Of a DNA stretch of 6,246 bases, positions 1-6,246 are shown piece after piece (position 1 is the stretch's first letter; every line of letters begins with the position of its first letter). The stretch is from an uncultured Oscillospiraceae bacterium. GTDB taxonomy: Bacteria > Bacillota > Clostridia > Oscillospirales > Ruminococcaceae. A program made the position numbers and the translations under genes. The notes below the pieces were generated by a model. It had not been told where the DNA came from and made no database searches. It saw only the letters and a program-made list of their open reading frames with translations. The stretch is taken from positions 1-6,246 of the forward strand of contig USOZ01000112.1 in assembly GCA_900556525.1 (NCBI GenBank), written 5' to 3'.

Positions 1-38
1 AATGGCGGAAAATATGCAAGCAAGATGCGTGCCGCGAT

Positions 39-634
39 TTATTCAGTGCTTCCCTTGAACTGCGCGTCGGCAAGCTCAGACCAGTCGGCGGACATCTCGG
101 GGATAACGGTAGTGTTGTAGATTATGCCTACCGCGGAAGCGCTGTAGCCGAAAAGCATACTGTCGCTGTCGTTCCAGCCCTCTACCGCCTTGTCGGCATT
201 TTCGGGAGTGTAAGGCATAATTTTTCCGTCGGCTTTCATCGAAAGTCCGTCAGACCACGAAGCAAGAATAACCCCGTCGGCTACGGGGTTTGCAGCCTCC
301 GCTTCAAGTCGGGCGAGTATCTCTCCGGTTGTTCCCTGAAATGTTCGACCTGAACGCCTGTTTTTTCTTGGAAGCCTGCCGCGATTTTATCGGCAAGACC
401 TGTGGGGGAGGGCATATACACCGTTACCTTGCCGCTGAGGGAAACGTTTTCCTCTGCTGCGCTTGTTTCGTCGGCGGAAGTTTCGGATTCGTTTTTGTCA
501 GCCGCAGTTGTCGTTGTCTGCTCGGTCTTTTTGGAAGTTTCGGCGGCGGGAGCATTTCCGCTGTTTGAACACGCCGCAAAGCTGAGGCATATTAAGCCTG
601 CTGTGATTGCTGAAATAATACGTCTGTTTTTCAT
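39..634 (-). pseudogene. Iron-type ABC transporter substrate-binding lipoprotein, frameshifted and truncated
   Basis: This is the remnant of an extracellular solute-binding lipoprotein of the FbpA-like (Fe3+-type) ABC transporter family. It starts at 634 after an AAAGGA site. The first 22 residues form a lipoprotein signal peptide with a lipobox ending FAAC (Cys22), followed by a Ser/Thr/Glu-rich linker to about residue 66. The mature domain begins GKVTVYMPSPTGLADKIAAG, as is typical of the family. At about 337 one base is missing (CATTTCAGGG where CATTTCCAGGG would keep frame). The frame then runs on to a chance stop at 281, while the adjacent frame continues as GTTGEILARLEAEAANP, then ILASWSDG, then to FKGST and a stop at 39-41. 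About half the usual mature protein is absent, and the sequence leaves family similarity near 47. It lies 34 bases downstream of the ATPase remnant on the same strand, so the two were probably one operon. Iron as substrate is inferred from family resemblance only; other oxyanion or phosphonate ligands are possible. Confidence 0.85.
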
Positions 635-668
635 TTTGTTTGTCCTTTCTTTTAGAGGTGACCTTTAT

Positions 669-1519
669 TCAGAATGTTATCATATCTGACTGATTTATGT
701 AAATGGGAACGTCTGTACCCACTTGCATTCTGTCTGGGGACAAGAATGTCCACAAATATTTATCATGCTTTAGCTGAACCTGATACACACCGCCGAGAAA
801 CTGCACCGAAACGGCTTTCACGATAAATTTTTCGGCTGAGTTCAGAAAAGTCAGCCTTGCCTTTTCGGGACGGAACATTCTCCGTTCGTTTACCCAGTTC
901 GATGAGCCGATAAATCTGGCTACAAAAGGGGTGGACGGATTTGAATAAACTGTCTCAGGATTGCTGTACTGCTCAATGTTCCCGCCGTTCAGCACCGCGA
1001 TTTTATCGCTCATGCTCATAGCCTCAGTCTGGTCGTGGGTAACGAAGACAGCCGTTATTCCGAGACGGGTTATAAGCTCTTTAAGTTCCGTGCGCATTTC
1101 CTCGCGCAGCAAAGCGTCGAGAGCCGAAAGCGGTTCGTCGAAAAGAATACATTCAGGCTCAATAACAATGGCTCTTGCAAAAGCCACTCTCTGCTGCTGA
1201 CCTCCGGAAAGCTGATGAGGATAACGCCCCGCAAAATAGTCAAGCTGAACAGCGTGAAGCGCATTTTTTACCTTTTCGCCGAGATTTTTTGTGTTATGCG
1301 CGGCTCTCAGTCCGAAAGCGACATTCTCGTAAACGCTCATGTGTGGTCAAAGCGCAAAGTCCTGAAAAACGAATCCAAGACCGCGTTTTTCCGGCGGCAC
1401 ATTTATTTTATCTTCGGAAGAAAAAACGCACCTGTCGTCGAAATAAATTTTCCCTCGCAGGATATGTAAAGCCCGCTATTTTTTTGAAGTAAAACTTTGG
1501 AAATATTTTTGGTGGACAA
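669..1519 (-). pseudogene. ABC transporter ATPase (FbpC/PotA-like), Walker A lost and in-frame stop
   Basis: This is the remnant of the ATP-hydrolysing subunit of an importer, presumably partner of the binding protein just downstream. An intact frame from Met at 1340 to the stop at 669 holds the ABC signature LSGGQQQR (about 1211-1188), Walker B CILFDEP (about 1151-1131), the D-loop SALD, the H-loop FVTHDQTEAM, and a C-terminal TOBE-like regulatory part after NPSTPFVARFIGSSNWV. Upstream in the same frame the protein reads PPEKRGLGFVFQDFAL, then TGA at 1349-1347, then PHMSVYENV; the family normally has Trp or Phe at that place, so TGA has probably replaced TGG. Further upstream IYFDDR is in frame, but IAGFTYP (1479-1459) is in another frame because only four bases (1455-1458) separate the two parts. 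The Walker A segment that should precede IAG is absent. A weak N-terminal-like NLSTKNISK occurs at about 1519-1493, suggesting an internal deletion of some 45 codons. It cannot make a working ATPase. Confidence 0.85.
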
Positions 1520-1656
1520 ATTTGCTTTATCTGTTTCCGAATATCAAAATTTTTGCATTAAAAGAATAAAAATCCCGCTTCGGCAGATAATATTGCTAAG
1601 AAAGCGCAAAAACGGGCGTTTTCACTTCAATATTTTGCAGGAAAGGAATTTAATAT
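1520..1656. other. AT-rich gap between divergent remnants
   Basis: This stretch separates the minus-strand ATPase remnant from the plus-strand SpoVT-like remnant, so it should once have held the promoters of both. I see no convincing promoter with correct spacing on either strand and no coding similarity. A weak AAAGGAA ribosome binding site lies at 1642-1648, eight bases before the ATG at 1657. Confidence 0.5.
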
Positions 1657-1884
1657 ATGAAAGCAACCGGAATTGTCAGACGAATCGACGACCTCGGGCG
1701 TGTCGTTATACCTAAGGAAATAAGAAGAACAATGCGTATCCGCGAGGGCGACCCGCTGCTGAATACATTGATACAGTCGGAAGTGCTTGCAACAGCGCTG
1801 GATAAGACGGTCGGGAAAGCGTGATTACATAACGTTATAAAGATAATGCAGAAAAAATCCAAAATCCCAAGAATTATCTTTTAG
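1657..1884 (+). pseudogene. spoVT: SpoVT/AbrB-type transcriptional regulator, internally deleted and frameshifted
   Basis: SpoVT regulates late sporulation genes; it has an N-terminal swapped-hairpin AbrB DNA-binding domain and a C-terminal GAF-like domain, about 180 residues in all. Here residues 1-34 (MKATGIVRRIDDLGRVVIP through EGDPL) match the AbrB domain almost perfectly. After GDPL the expected segment EIF...DGEVI..KYSP is missing. The text resumes as LIQSEVLATALDKTVGKA, which resembles the start of the GAF-like domain. The frame ends at TGA 1822-1824, giving only 55 residues. In a second frame GTG ATT ACA continues as VIT, and in a third NVIKIMQKKSK follows to TAG at 1882-1884; these look like decayed pieces of the VIITDRDNVI segment of the family. 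So I read an internal deletion of about 20 codons plus at least one frameshift. A 55-residue protein with most of an AbrB domain could still be made, but its domain lacks the last strand. The start is set by the family N-terminus. Confidence 0.8.
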
Positions 1885-1912
1885 CGAGTGTAAATATCGC
1901 GGCTGACAATTA

Positions 1913-1984
1913 TTGAAAAGTACAGCAAAATGAAAAATGATTTTGAAAAGTCGTGAATTTACCGACAAATTTCTATTGAAAAGT
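1913..1984 (+). repeat. Three phased copies of TTGAAAAGT
   Basis: The 9-mer TTGAAAAGT occurs exactly at 1913-1921, 1943-1951 and 1976-1984. The start-to-start spacing is 30 and 33 bases, close to three helical turns each. The last two copies extend to TTGAAAAGTC. The array ends seven bases before the GGAGG site of the next gene. It could be an operator array, a small iterated repeat, or chance in AT-rich decayed DNA. Confidence 0.5.
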
Positions 1985-1990
1985 CATTAC

Positions 1991-1995
1991 GGAGG
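1991..1995 (+). promoter_or_regulatory. Ribosome binding site GGAGG of the AAA ATPase remnant
   Basis: GGAGG lies eight bases before the ATG at 2004 and supports that codon as the original start. The site is intact although the gene behind it is broken. Confidence 0.7.
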
Positions 1996-2003
1996 TGCTT
2001 TTT

Positions 2004-2396
2004 ATGTTATACCGCAAGATTGAAAAGGTGATTGAAGCTCATCTGAAATCCGATTCAAAGAAAATTCTTCTGATAGACGGCGCGCGTCAGATCGGCAAGA
2101 CGTACATTATCCATTACGTCTGAGAAAAGCTTTTTGAAAACTTTATTGAAATAAACATGGTCGAGGATTCTCTCGGCGCACGTCTTTTTGCAAACACAAA
2201 ATCTATCGAAGATTTCTACCTTCAGGTAAGTATGCTCTTCGGCGGAAAGATGAAAGAAAAGGACAATACGCTGATATTTATTGATGAAATTCAGGCTTAC
2301 CCTCATCTTCTAACTCTCCTGAAATTTTTATCGCAGGACAACAAGTTCACATATATCGCAAGCGGTTCTCTGCTTGGCGTTATTATGTTTTTTTAA
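2004..2396 (+). pseudogene. AAA ATPase of the ATP-binding/DUF4143 family, nonsense-interrupted and truncated
   Basis: This is the N-terminal part of a P-loop ATPase of the AAA_14/DUF4143 type, a family usually of about 400 residues whose cellular role is poorly known. It starts MLYRKIEKVIEAHL with a good GGAGG site. Walker A is GARQIGKT (residues 26-33). Residue 40 is TGA (2121-2123); relatives normally have Gly or a similar residue there before KLF, so a GGA to TGA change is likely. Past the stop the same frame continues EKLFENFIEINMVEDS, then Walker B LIFIDEIQAYP and the conserved SGSLLGV strand. After that it leaves the family at VIMFF and stops at TAA 2394-2396, next to a run of seven T. 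Another frame at about 2404-2448 reads SVTF, two stops, then KYALHEFL, which faintly resembles the family's following GSV...MYxLDFEEFL segment; I give that low weight. The whole DUF4143 C-terminal half is missing. It is not functional as a full protein. Confidence 0.85.
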
Positions 2397-2463
2397 TGCA
2401 GAGTCGGTAACATTCTGAAAATAGAAATATGCACTGCATGAGTTCCTATCGCTCCCAATTCTA

Positions 2464-2492
2464 TTGACAATCGGAAAAAGAAGATGTATAAT
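2464..2492 (+). promoter_or_regulatory. Consensus sigma-A promoter of the GLUG-repeat gene
   Basis: TTGACA at 2464-2469 and TATAAT at 2487-2492 are separated by exactly 17 bases, matching the vegetative sigma-A (sigma-70) consensus at all twelve positions. Transcription would start near 2499, giving a leader of about 65 bases before the ATG at 2565. The strength suggests high basal expression unless an unseen repressor acts here. Confidence 0.85.
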
Positions 2493-2506
2493 GTAAAAAG
2501 TATAAA

Positions 2507-2525
2507 TTTGCCTGACTTTGGCAAA
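2507..2525 (+). promoter_or_regulatory. Inverted repeat in the leader of the GLUG-repeat gene
   Basis: TTTGCC (2507-2512) and GGCAAA (2520-2525) form a perfect 6-base inverted repeat around a 7-base loop, just downstream of the predicted transcription start. It is followed by A residues, not T, so it is not a terminator on the plus strand. It may be an operator half-site pair or a small 5' hairpin that stabilises the mRNA; chance cannot be excluded. Confidence 0.4.
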
Positions 2526-2551
2526 AAAACACAATCAGTTTGTGCGTGAAC

Positions 2552-2557
2552 AGGAGG
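2552..2557 (+). promoter_or_regulatory. Ribosome binding site AGGAGG
   Basis: A full AGGAGG lies seven bases before the ATG at 2565. It fixes the start of the long gene, which is further supported by the lysine-rich signal peptide that begins there. Confidence 0.85.
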
Positions 2558-2564
2558 ATTTATA

Positions 2565-5500
2565 ATGGCAAAGAAGCTTATAAAAACAATAGCATTGGAT
2601 CTGACCGTATTTGCTATGCTTATGGCGGCGCTGCTGTTTTTTCCGAACGGGATATTCAGCGGCTTTGACATAGCGGCAAGCGCGGCAGCTTTTTCCGGCG
2701 GCGATGGCTCGTCAGGCAACCCGTATAGGATATCGACAGCCGACGATCTTGCTGCTATTGCGCAGCAGATAAACAGCGGCAATACGCACTATAAAGACGA
2801 GTATTTCAAGCTTTCCCGAAACATCGACCTTGGAGGCATGGAGTGGACGCCGATAGGAAAAAATGATTCAACCTATTGGTTTCAAGGTAATTTTGACGGC
2901 GGCAGCTATACGATATCTAACCTTACGATAACCCAAGAGACAGGTGAAGGATTTTTGGGATTGTTTGGCTGCAACAGCGGCACTATCCGGAATCTTTATA
3001 TTGAAAATGTGAAGATTATTACTGCCAAATATGGCACATATCCTGCGGGCGCAGTGTGTGGGATAAACAGTAATGGCGGCATGATTGAAAAATGCGGCGT
3101 AGACAGTGGAACTATTGTAGATGACATATCTTATTATAATATTGGCGGCGTCTGCGGCGTAAATCACGGCACTGTATCCCAATGCTATAATAAAGCGAAT
3201 TTAACAGCAAAGAACGGCAAAGTCGCAGGAATATCCGGTGCGAACTATCAGGGCACAATCGAAAACTGCTATAACGCCGGAACTATTACTCAAACAGGAA
3301 CGAATGCGAATAATTATTTAGCGGGTGGAATATGCAGCGATAACGGTTCAAGCAAAATTGAGAATTGCCTGAACTTTGGCAAGGTGACAAGTGCAAACGG
3401 CACAAGTTATGGCTCCGGCGATGGCGGAACGGTGAATCATTTCTACTATGACATAGATGTGTGCGGCTCGCTTGACGGTACCGGTGCCGGCAAAACCACT
3501 GCACAGCTTTGCAGCGGCTCGTTGCCGTACTCTACTTTCGACAGCTCTATTTGGGAGGTGGGAAGCAGCAGCGAAGTCAAAAAAGGCAGATTAAAGACGG
3601 TAAAATATACTTATCCGAGCCTTAAAGGCGTTGGAACTGCTGTGACAGTAGGCGGCAAACAGACATACGATTTCAGCCTTACAGCTGACGGTACGACCTA
3701 TGAGGAATTTACTCCTATCACCACGGCAGAAGAGTTCATGGCAATTGGAAATAACGATGATTCCCGCGCTAAAAACTATGTCCTTATGAACAATATTAAC
3801 TTCAAGGGCGCGGAAATTGACCCGATAGGCAAACAATTTGAATCGTTCATGGGCAAATTCAGCGGCAACGGACATACCATCAGCAATTTCACGATAAACA
3901 AGTCGAGTGACGATTGTGTAGGTCTGTTCGGCTATAACAACGGCACAATTATGAACCTCGCAGTTGAGGGCGGCAATGTTACCGGGGGCAGTTATGTCGG
4001 CGGTATCTGCGGAGAAAACGAAGACACAATATACGCCTGCTCCTTTGATGGAACGGTGAGCGGAAATAACTCTGTCGGCGGTATCTGCGGACAAAATGAA
4101 TATTCCGGTGAAATAAGTAATTGTTTCAATTCTGGCAACGTCAACGGCTCAGTTAATGTGGGCGGCGTTTGCGGATTGCAGAACGGGCGCTCATCAATTT
4201 CATATTGCATAAGCGTAGGAACCGTCACGGGAGTCGGATACGTTGGCGGTGTGCTCGGAGAAAATCAGGGCAGCAGCGCTACCATAAACTATTGCTATTT
4301 CGACAACTCAGTTTGCAAATTGGAAAATGAATTATCGGTTGGCAATATGAACTTGGTCGAGTCATCGAAATTATATGTCAACCGCTCAGACACAGGCGCG
4401 CTGCGCGTTAATAGCACTATTCTTGATAACTTTAATACCGGTGAAACAGTTTGGGAGACAGGTTCAATTCCTACTGAAGTAACAGACGTAGACGGCAGAT
4501 TCGGCAAGAAAACATATACATACATTCACCTTAAGGACATTGGCAAAGCGAAATCCATATATGTATCCGTCTATAACTTCTCCGCAAACGTCAATAACCC
4601 CGACTGGAAAACATATGCTCCTATAAGTACAGCGGCGGAGTTCCGGAAAATCACTGACCTGAGCCAGAACTACGTTCTTATGAACGATATTGACTTCAAA
4701 AACGCGGCAGTTACCCCGATAGGTAAAGGCTATGCGTTCTATGGCAAATTCAGCGGCGACGGTCACACCATAAGCAATTTCAATATAAACTCCAGCAGCG
4801 ACAATGTCGGTCTGTTTGAAAAAATTGACACAAACGGCATGGTTATGAACCTCGGCGTTGTTGGCGGTAAGGTTAACGGCAGCAACAATGTCGGCACTAT
4901 CTGCGGACAAAGTAAAGGCATGATTGTCAATTGCTATGTCTTTGCTGATGTTGAGGCAACAGGCGGCTATGCAGGCGGAATTTGCGGTCAAAATACAGCA
5001 ACGATAAGAAACTGCTATTTTGTTGGGACGGTCACCGCTAATAACAATGTTTCTCCGATAGCCGCAGGCAGCGGTTCTATCCCAAACTGCTATTACAACA
5101 AAGATCTTTTCGCAGGCGAGTATAGCGTTATCGGTCTTACCACTCAAGGGATGACTAGTGGTGACGCGCTCAATTATTTTATGAGCGGCTTTGATTCGTT
5201 CCTGACGAAAAAGACCAACGACAAGGGCGCAAACGGCAGCGGAACGGCGTATTATCCCTCGTTCTCCAACTCAAATGTTACACCGAGCGTTACATATACG
5301 ACAGCGCTTGAATTTAAGAAATTATCGCCGAATAAGCCTGTTATAGGCGACGATATCGTGTTTGAAGGCTCGATGAAAATCAGTTTCGCTAACGGCGGTT
5401 CGGCTAACTATATCAATACGGATCAATTTGCAATAAGAATAGGCGAAAAGAACGTTGTTGAAGGCGGCGAATTTACAAAAGATGTTGATAAAATGACGTT

Positions 5501-6246
5501 CAGCGCAACATATAAAACTGCCGCAGCGGGCAAAATTATGTTTACCCTTGTTTATGATAACCTAAATTGCGCATATGTAAATGGTGAATTGACGAAAGAC
5601 CTCGAGGTCGAAGTCGAGAAAAAGACGCTCACCGCGGATGATTTCACATTCAGCGCTCCGACCGACCTTGTCTTTGACAACACGGCAAAGGCAGCGACGG
5701 TAACTACCGACGTAGCTGACGTTGGCGAAATCACGGTTAATTACTATAAAGACGGCGTTATAGCAGACCCTGTAAACGCGGGTACATACACGGTAAAAAT
5801 CAACGTTGCCGAGAGCGACGTTTACAATGCAGCCGACGACCTCACAGCGGCAGACTGGGAGTTCACTATCGCCAAGGGAACACAGAATATAGATGTTCCT
5901 GCGGTGTATACGCTTACCTATGGTGAAACAGGGAAAATCACAGCCGCGACAGACGGCGACGGCGCACTTTCTTATGCGGTTACAGACGGTTTCAGTATAA
6001 TAAATGCAGCTGCCGACGGAACAATTAAGGCTCTGAGAGCAGGAGAAGCGACAGTCGAAGTTACAGCGGCTGAAACGGAAAATTGTAAGCAGGCATCAAA
6101 GACTGTCAGCATTATCGTAAACAAGGCGGCTGTAGCAATAACCGCAAAGAGCTACACAATAAAGGTCGGCAACGCGCTCCCGACATTCGAGTACACGGCT
6201 GCGGGGCTGGTAACATCACTTGCCGTAATAGTCTGCACATCCTTGC
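2565..6246 (+). CDS. Large secreted GLUG-repeat surface protein with Ig-like/MBG-type domains (3' end outside window)
   Basis: One uninterrupted frame of 1227 codons runs to the window edge. Residues 1-42 are a signal peptide: KK at 3-4, a hydrophobic core at about 13-26, and cleavage probably after the Ala run at 40-42. Residues 45-903 form three related modules. Each opens with a segment like YxISTAxxF...NIDF...PIGK...GxFxGxGHTISNxxI...GLFG, continues with GLUG-type repeats (GG[IV]CGxN...xIxNCYxxGxV), and modules A and B close with an S/T-x-W-E-x-G...YPxLKxxG-like linker. From about 906 come Ig-like beta domains: one to about 1018, a YDG/MBG-like domain at 1019-1105 (KKTLTADDF, then VNAGTYTV), a BIG2-like domain at 1106-1185 ending VSIIVNK, and the start of another MBG-like domain (SYTIKVGNALPTFEYTAAGL). 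The protein is expected to be exported and to form an extended beta-solenoid stalk. GLUG proteins are often called adhesins, but no ligand can be read here. The anchor (sortase motif, SLH or other) is not in the window. The gene has its own strong promoter and no visible operon partner. Confidence 0.93.
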   Translation, partial: MAKKLIKTIALDLTVFAMLMAALLFFPNGIFSGFDIAASAAAFSGGDGSSGNPYRISTADDLAAIAQQINSGNTHYKDEYFKLSRNIDLGGMEWTPIGKNDSTYWFQGNFDGGSYTISNLTITQETGEGFLGLFGCNSGTIRNLYIENVKIITAKYGTYPAGAVCGINSNGGMIEKCGVDSGTIVDDISYYNIGGVCGVNHGTVSQCYNKANLTAKNGKVAGISGANYQGTIENCYNAGTITQTGTNANNYLAGGICSDNGSSKIENCLNFGKVTSANGTSYGSGDGGTVNHFYYDIDVCGSLDGTGAGKTTAQLCSGSLPYSTFDSSIWEVGSSSEVKKGRLKTVKYTYPSLKGVGTAVTVGGKQTYDFSLTADGTTYEEFTPITTAEEFMAIGNNDDSRAKNYVLMNNINFKGAEIDPIGKQFESFMGKFSGNGHTISNFTINKSSDDCVGLFGYNNGTIMNLAVEGGNVTGGSYVGGICGENEDTIYACSFDGTVSGNNSVGGICGQNEYSGEISNCFNSGNVNGSVNVGGVCGLQNGRSSISYCISVGTVTGVGYVGGVLGENQGSSATINYCYFDNSVCKLENELSVGNMNLVESSKLYVNRSDTGALRVNSTILDNFNTGETVWETGSIPTEVTDVDGRFGKKTYTYIHLKDIGKAKSIYVSVYNFSANVNNPDWKTYAPISTAAEFRKITDLSQNYVLMNDIDFKNAAVTPIGKGYAFYGKFSGDGHTISNFNINSSSDNVGLFEKIDTNGMVMNLGVVGGKVNGSNNVGTICGQSKGMIVNCYVFADVEATGGYAGGICGQNTATIRNCYFVGTVTANNNVSPIAAGSGSIPNCYYNKDLFAGEYSVIGLTTQGMTSGDALNYFMSGFDSFLTKKTNDKGANGSGTAYYPSFSNSNVTPSVTYTTALEFKKLSPNKPVIGDDIVFEGSMKISFANGGSANYINTDQFAIRIGEKNVVEGGEFTKDVDKMTFSATYKTAAAGKIMFTLVYDNLNCAYVNGELTKDLEVEVEKKTLTADDFTFSAPTDLVFDNTAKAATVTTDVADVGEITVNYYKDGVIADPVNAGTYTVKINVAESDVYNAADDLTAADWEFTIAKGTQNIDVPAVYTLTYGETGKITAATDGDGALSYAVTDGFSIINAAADGTIKALRAGEATVEVTAAETENCKQASKTVSIIVNKAAVAITAKSYTIKVGNALPTFEYTAAGLVTSLAVIVCTSL
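3774..3929 (+). repeat. Direct repeat copy 1 (module B opening segment)
   Basis: This encodes NYVLMNNINFKGAEIDPIGK through CVGLF and aligns at base level with 4668-4817. The best-matched core is GGCAAATTCAGCGGC, shared exactly. It is two codons longer than the other copy. The related segment of module A (2799-2969) is clearly more divergent. Confidence 0.8.
4668..4817 (+). repeat. Direct repeat copy 2 (module C opening segment)
   Basis: This encodes NYVLMNDIDFKNAAVTPIGK through NVGLF. Long stretches match 3774-3929, with differences mostly at third codon positions, as expected of an older intragenic duplication kept under protein-level selection. Confidence 0.8.

Larger units (their letters stand above)
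2697..5273 (+). repeat. Three tandem GLUG modules within the surface protein gene
   Basis: The gene contains three homologous modules: A at 2697-3635, B at 3702-4544 and C at 4614-5273. A carries about four to five GLUG-like units, B four, and C three. Within B, successive units start 26 and 28 residues apart, judged from Cys482, Cys508 and Cys536; in C the step is 27 (Cys780 to Cys807). Modules A and B are joined to the next by a linker rich in Lys, Thr and Tyr (for example KKGRLKTVKYTYPSLKGVG). B and C are closer to one another than either is to A, which suggests that their duplication was the more recent one. Confidence 0.8.

Noticed and set aside
338..345. Programmed frameshift in the binding protein
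   Set aside because: There is no slippery heptamer or downstream structure, and the gene is also truncated, so a plain deletion is simpler.
290..1492. Plus-strand open frames opposite the ABC transporter remnants
   Set aside because: They mirror the conserved minus-strand text and show no family similarity or start signals.
1596..1622. Possible terminator or hairpin around GCGCAAAAACGGGCGTTTTC
   Set aside because: The best pairing has either a two-base loop or a mismatch in a short stem, and no T-run follows on either strand.
1347..2123. TGA read as an amino acid (alternative code or recoding)
   Set aside because: The two in-frame TGA codons stand where relatives have different residues (Trp/Phe in one, Gly-like in the other), both genes have further lesions, and the long gene uses TGG for Trp with no TGA.
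1..2400. Mobile element or defence island as the cause of the gene decay
   Set aside because: I find no transposase, integrase, terminal inverted repeats, target duplications or defence genes in the window.
3591..5147. Long open frames on the minus strand inside the surface protein gene (up to 227 codons)
   Set aside because: They are antisense to a well-supported coding frame, lack ribosome binding sites and recognisable domains, and have low-complexity Ala/Ile/Val-rich text typical of mirrored codons.

Overview
The window looks like chromosomal DNA from an anaerobic, spore-forming-lineage Firmicute, most likely a gut Clostridia/Oscillospiraceae-type organism (inference). The grounds are an SpoVT/AbrB-type regulator remnant, GGAGG-type ribosome binding sites, a perfect sigma-A-type promoter, a lipoprotein of Gram-positive style, and a large secreted protein built of GLUG-like repeats, a type common in such bacteria. 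The genetic code appears standard: the long gene uses TGG for Trp at least six times and has no in-frame TGA over 1227 codons.

Left part (1-2400) is a run of four decayed genes. On the minus strand lie the remains of an iron-type ABC transporter operon: an ATPase with no Walker A region and an in-frame TGA, followed after 34 bases by a lipoprotein substrate-binding protein with a 1-base frameshift and a missing C-terminal half. No permease is visible. On the plus strand follow a sporulation regulator remnant (SpoVT-like, internal deletion plus frameshift) and an AAA ATPase remnant of the DUF4143 type (in-frame TGA, C-terminal part lost). Three copies of TTGAAAAGT spaced 30 and 33 bases apart sit between these last two.

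Right part (2400-6246) is one gene. A consensus promoter (TTGACA, 17 bases, TATAAT), a small inverted repeat in the leader and an AGGAGG site precede a single uninterrupted frame from 2565 to the window edge. It encodes a secreted protein of more than 1227 residues: a signal peptide, three tandem modules of GLUG-like beta-solenoid repeats, then Ig-like/YDG-MBG-type domains. The GLUG-like repeats carry paired cysteines at regular spacing, which suggests a cysteine ladder. The C-terminus, and therefore the mode of cell-surface attachment, lies outside the window.

I see no defence system, CRISPR array, RNA gene, insertion sequence or phage gene. The most notable aspects are the contrast between the decayed left part and the intact giant surface protein, and the cysteine pattern of its repeats.
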